In this document: positions 5,101-5,102 of the stretch, in pieces
Layout: each line of letters opens with the position of its first letter
Numbering within the stretch: the first letter of the stretch is position 1
From: Methanomassiliicoccaceae archaeon UBA537
Lineage (GTDB): Archaea > Thermoplasmatota > Thermoplasmata > Methanomassiliicoccales > Methanomethylophilaceae
Direction of reading: 5' to 3'
Length of the DNA stretch: 5,102 nucleotides
Assembly: GCA_002504495.1 (NCBI GenBank)
Contig: DATC01000105.1
Location: 8,510 to 13,611 of the forward strand
Notes under the pieces: model-generated
The model's database searches: none
Seen by the model: the letters and a program-made list of their open reading frames with translations, nothing else
Told to the model about the DNA's origin: nothing
Made by a program: the position numbers and the translations under genes

Positions 5101-5102
5101 TC

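Larger units (their letters stand above)
4804..5102. other. Gene-free 3' region with terminator, promoter-like and inverted-repeat structure
   Basis: No convincing coding frame lies in these 299 bases on either strand, and I see no tRNA, rRNA or CRISPR array. The region becomes AT-richer after about 4950. It holds a hairpin plus T-tract (4842-4888), a TATA candidate (4960-4970), a perfect 10-bp inverted repeat (4999-5025), a hairpin (5043-5070) and a run of 11 G's (5090-5100). A gene or RNA might start past the right edge. Confidence 0.7.

Overview
This is a GC-rich, gene-dense stretch that most resembles an archaeal chromosome. The best guess is a Methanomassiliicoccales-type methanogen or a related Thermoplasmatota lineage. 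The reasons are: heavy use of AGG/AGA for arginine; putative archaeal TATA boxes 25-27 bp from the start codons of two divergent genes that lack Shine-Dalgarno sites (leaderless architecture); no TAG stop among five genes; and a tetrahydrofolate-dependent formate ligase next to a DXP-independent vitamin B6 operon. The lineage call is inference, because the sequence holds no rRNA or methanogenesis marker.

Layout: (1) 2-1066 (+), the C-terminal two thirds of formate--tetrahydrofolate ligase, cut by the left edge. (2) A compact GC hairpin at 1074-1090 between convergent genes. (3) 1122-1838 (-), a cytosolic protein of five Sel1-like repeats. (4) A 115-bp divergent promoter region at 1839-1953. 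(5) 1954-3270 (+), a 12-TM major facilitator superfamily transporter of unknown substrate. (6) A short AT-rich gap with inverted repeats and a leader hairpin at 3271-3352. (7) 3353-4252 and 4249-4803 (+), pdxS and pdxT overlapping by ATGA, which together encode the two-subunit pyridoxal 5'-phosphate (PLP) synthase. (8) 4804-5102, no gene, but a hairpin/T-tract terminator, a candidate TATA box, an AT-rich perfect inverted repeat, a further hairpin, and an 11-G run at the right edge that suggests a contig end or assembly artefact.

How they fit together: FTHFS loads formate onto tetrahydrofolate for one-carbon biosynthesis, and PdxST makes PLP, the cofactor of serine hydroxymethyltransferase, which feeds the same one-carbon pool. 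That link is metabolic; nothing shows co-regulation, and the genes sit in separate transcription units. The transporter and Sel1 protein share only a divergent promoter region. I found no clear sign of a new defence, mobile or RNA system. The most unusual non-coding structure is the pdxS leader and the inverted-repeat cluster after pdxT.
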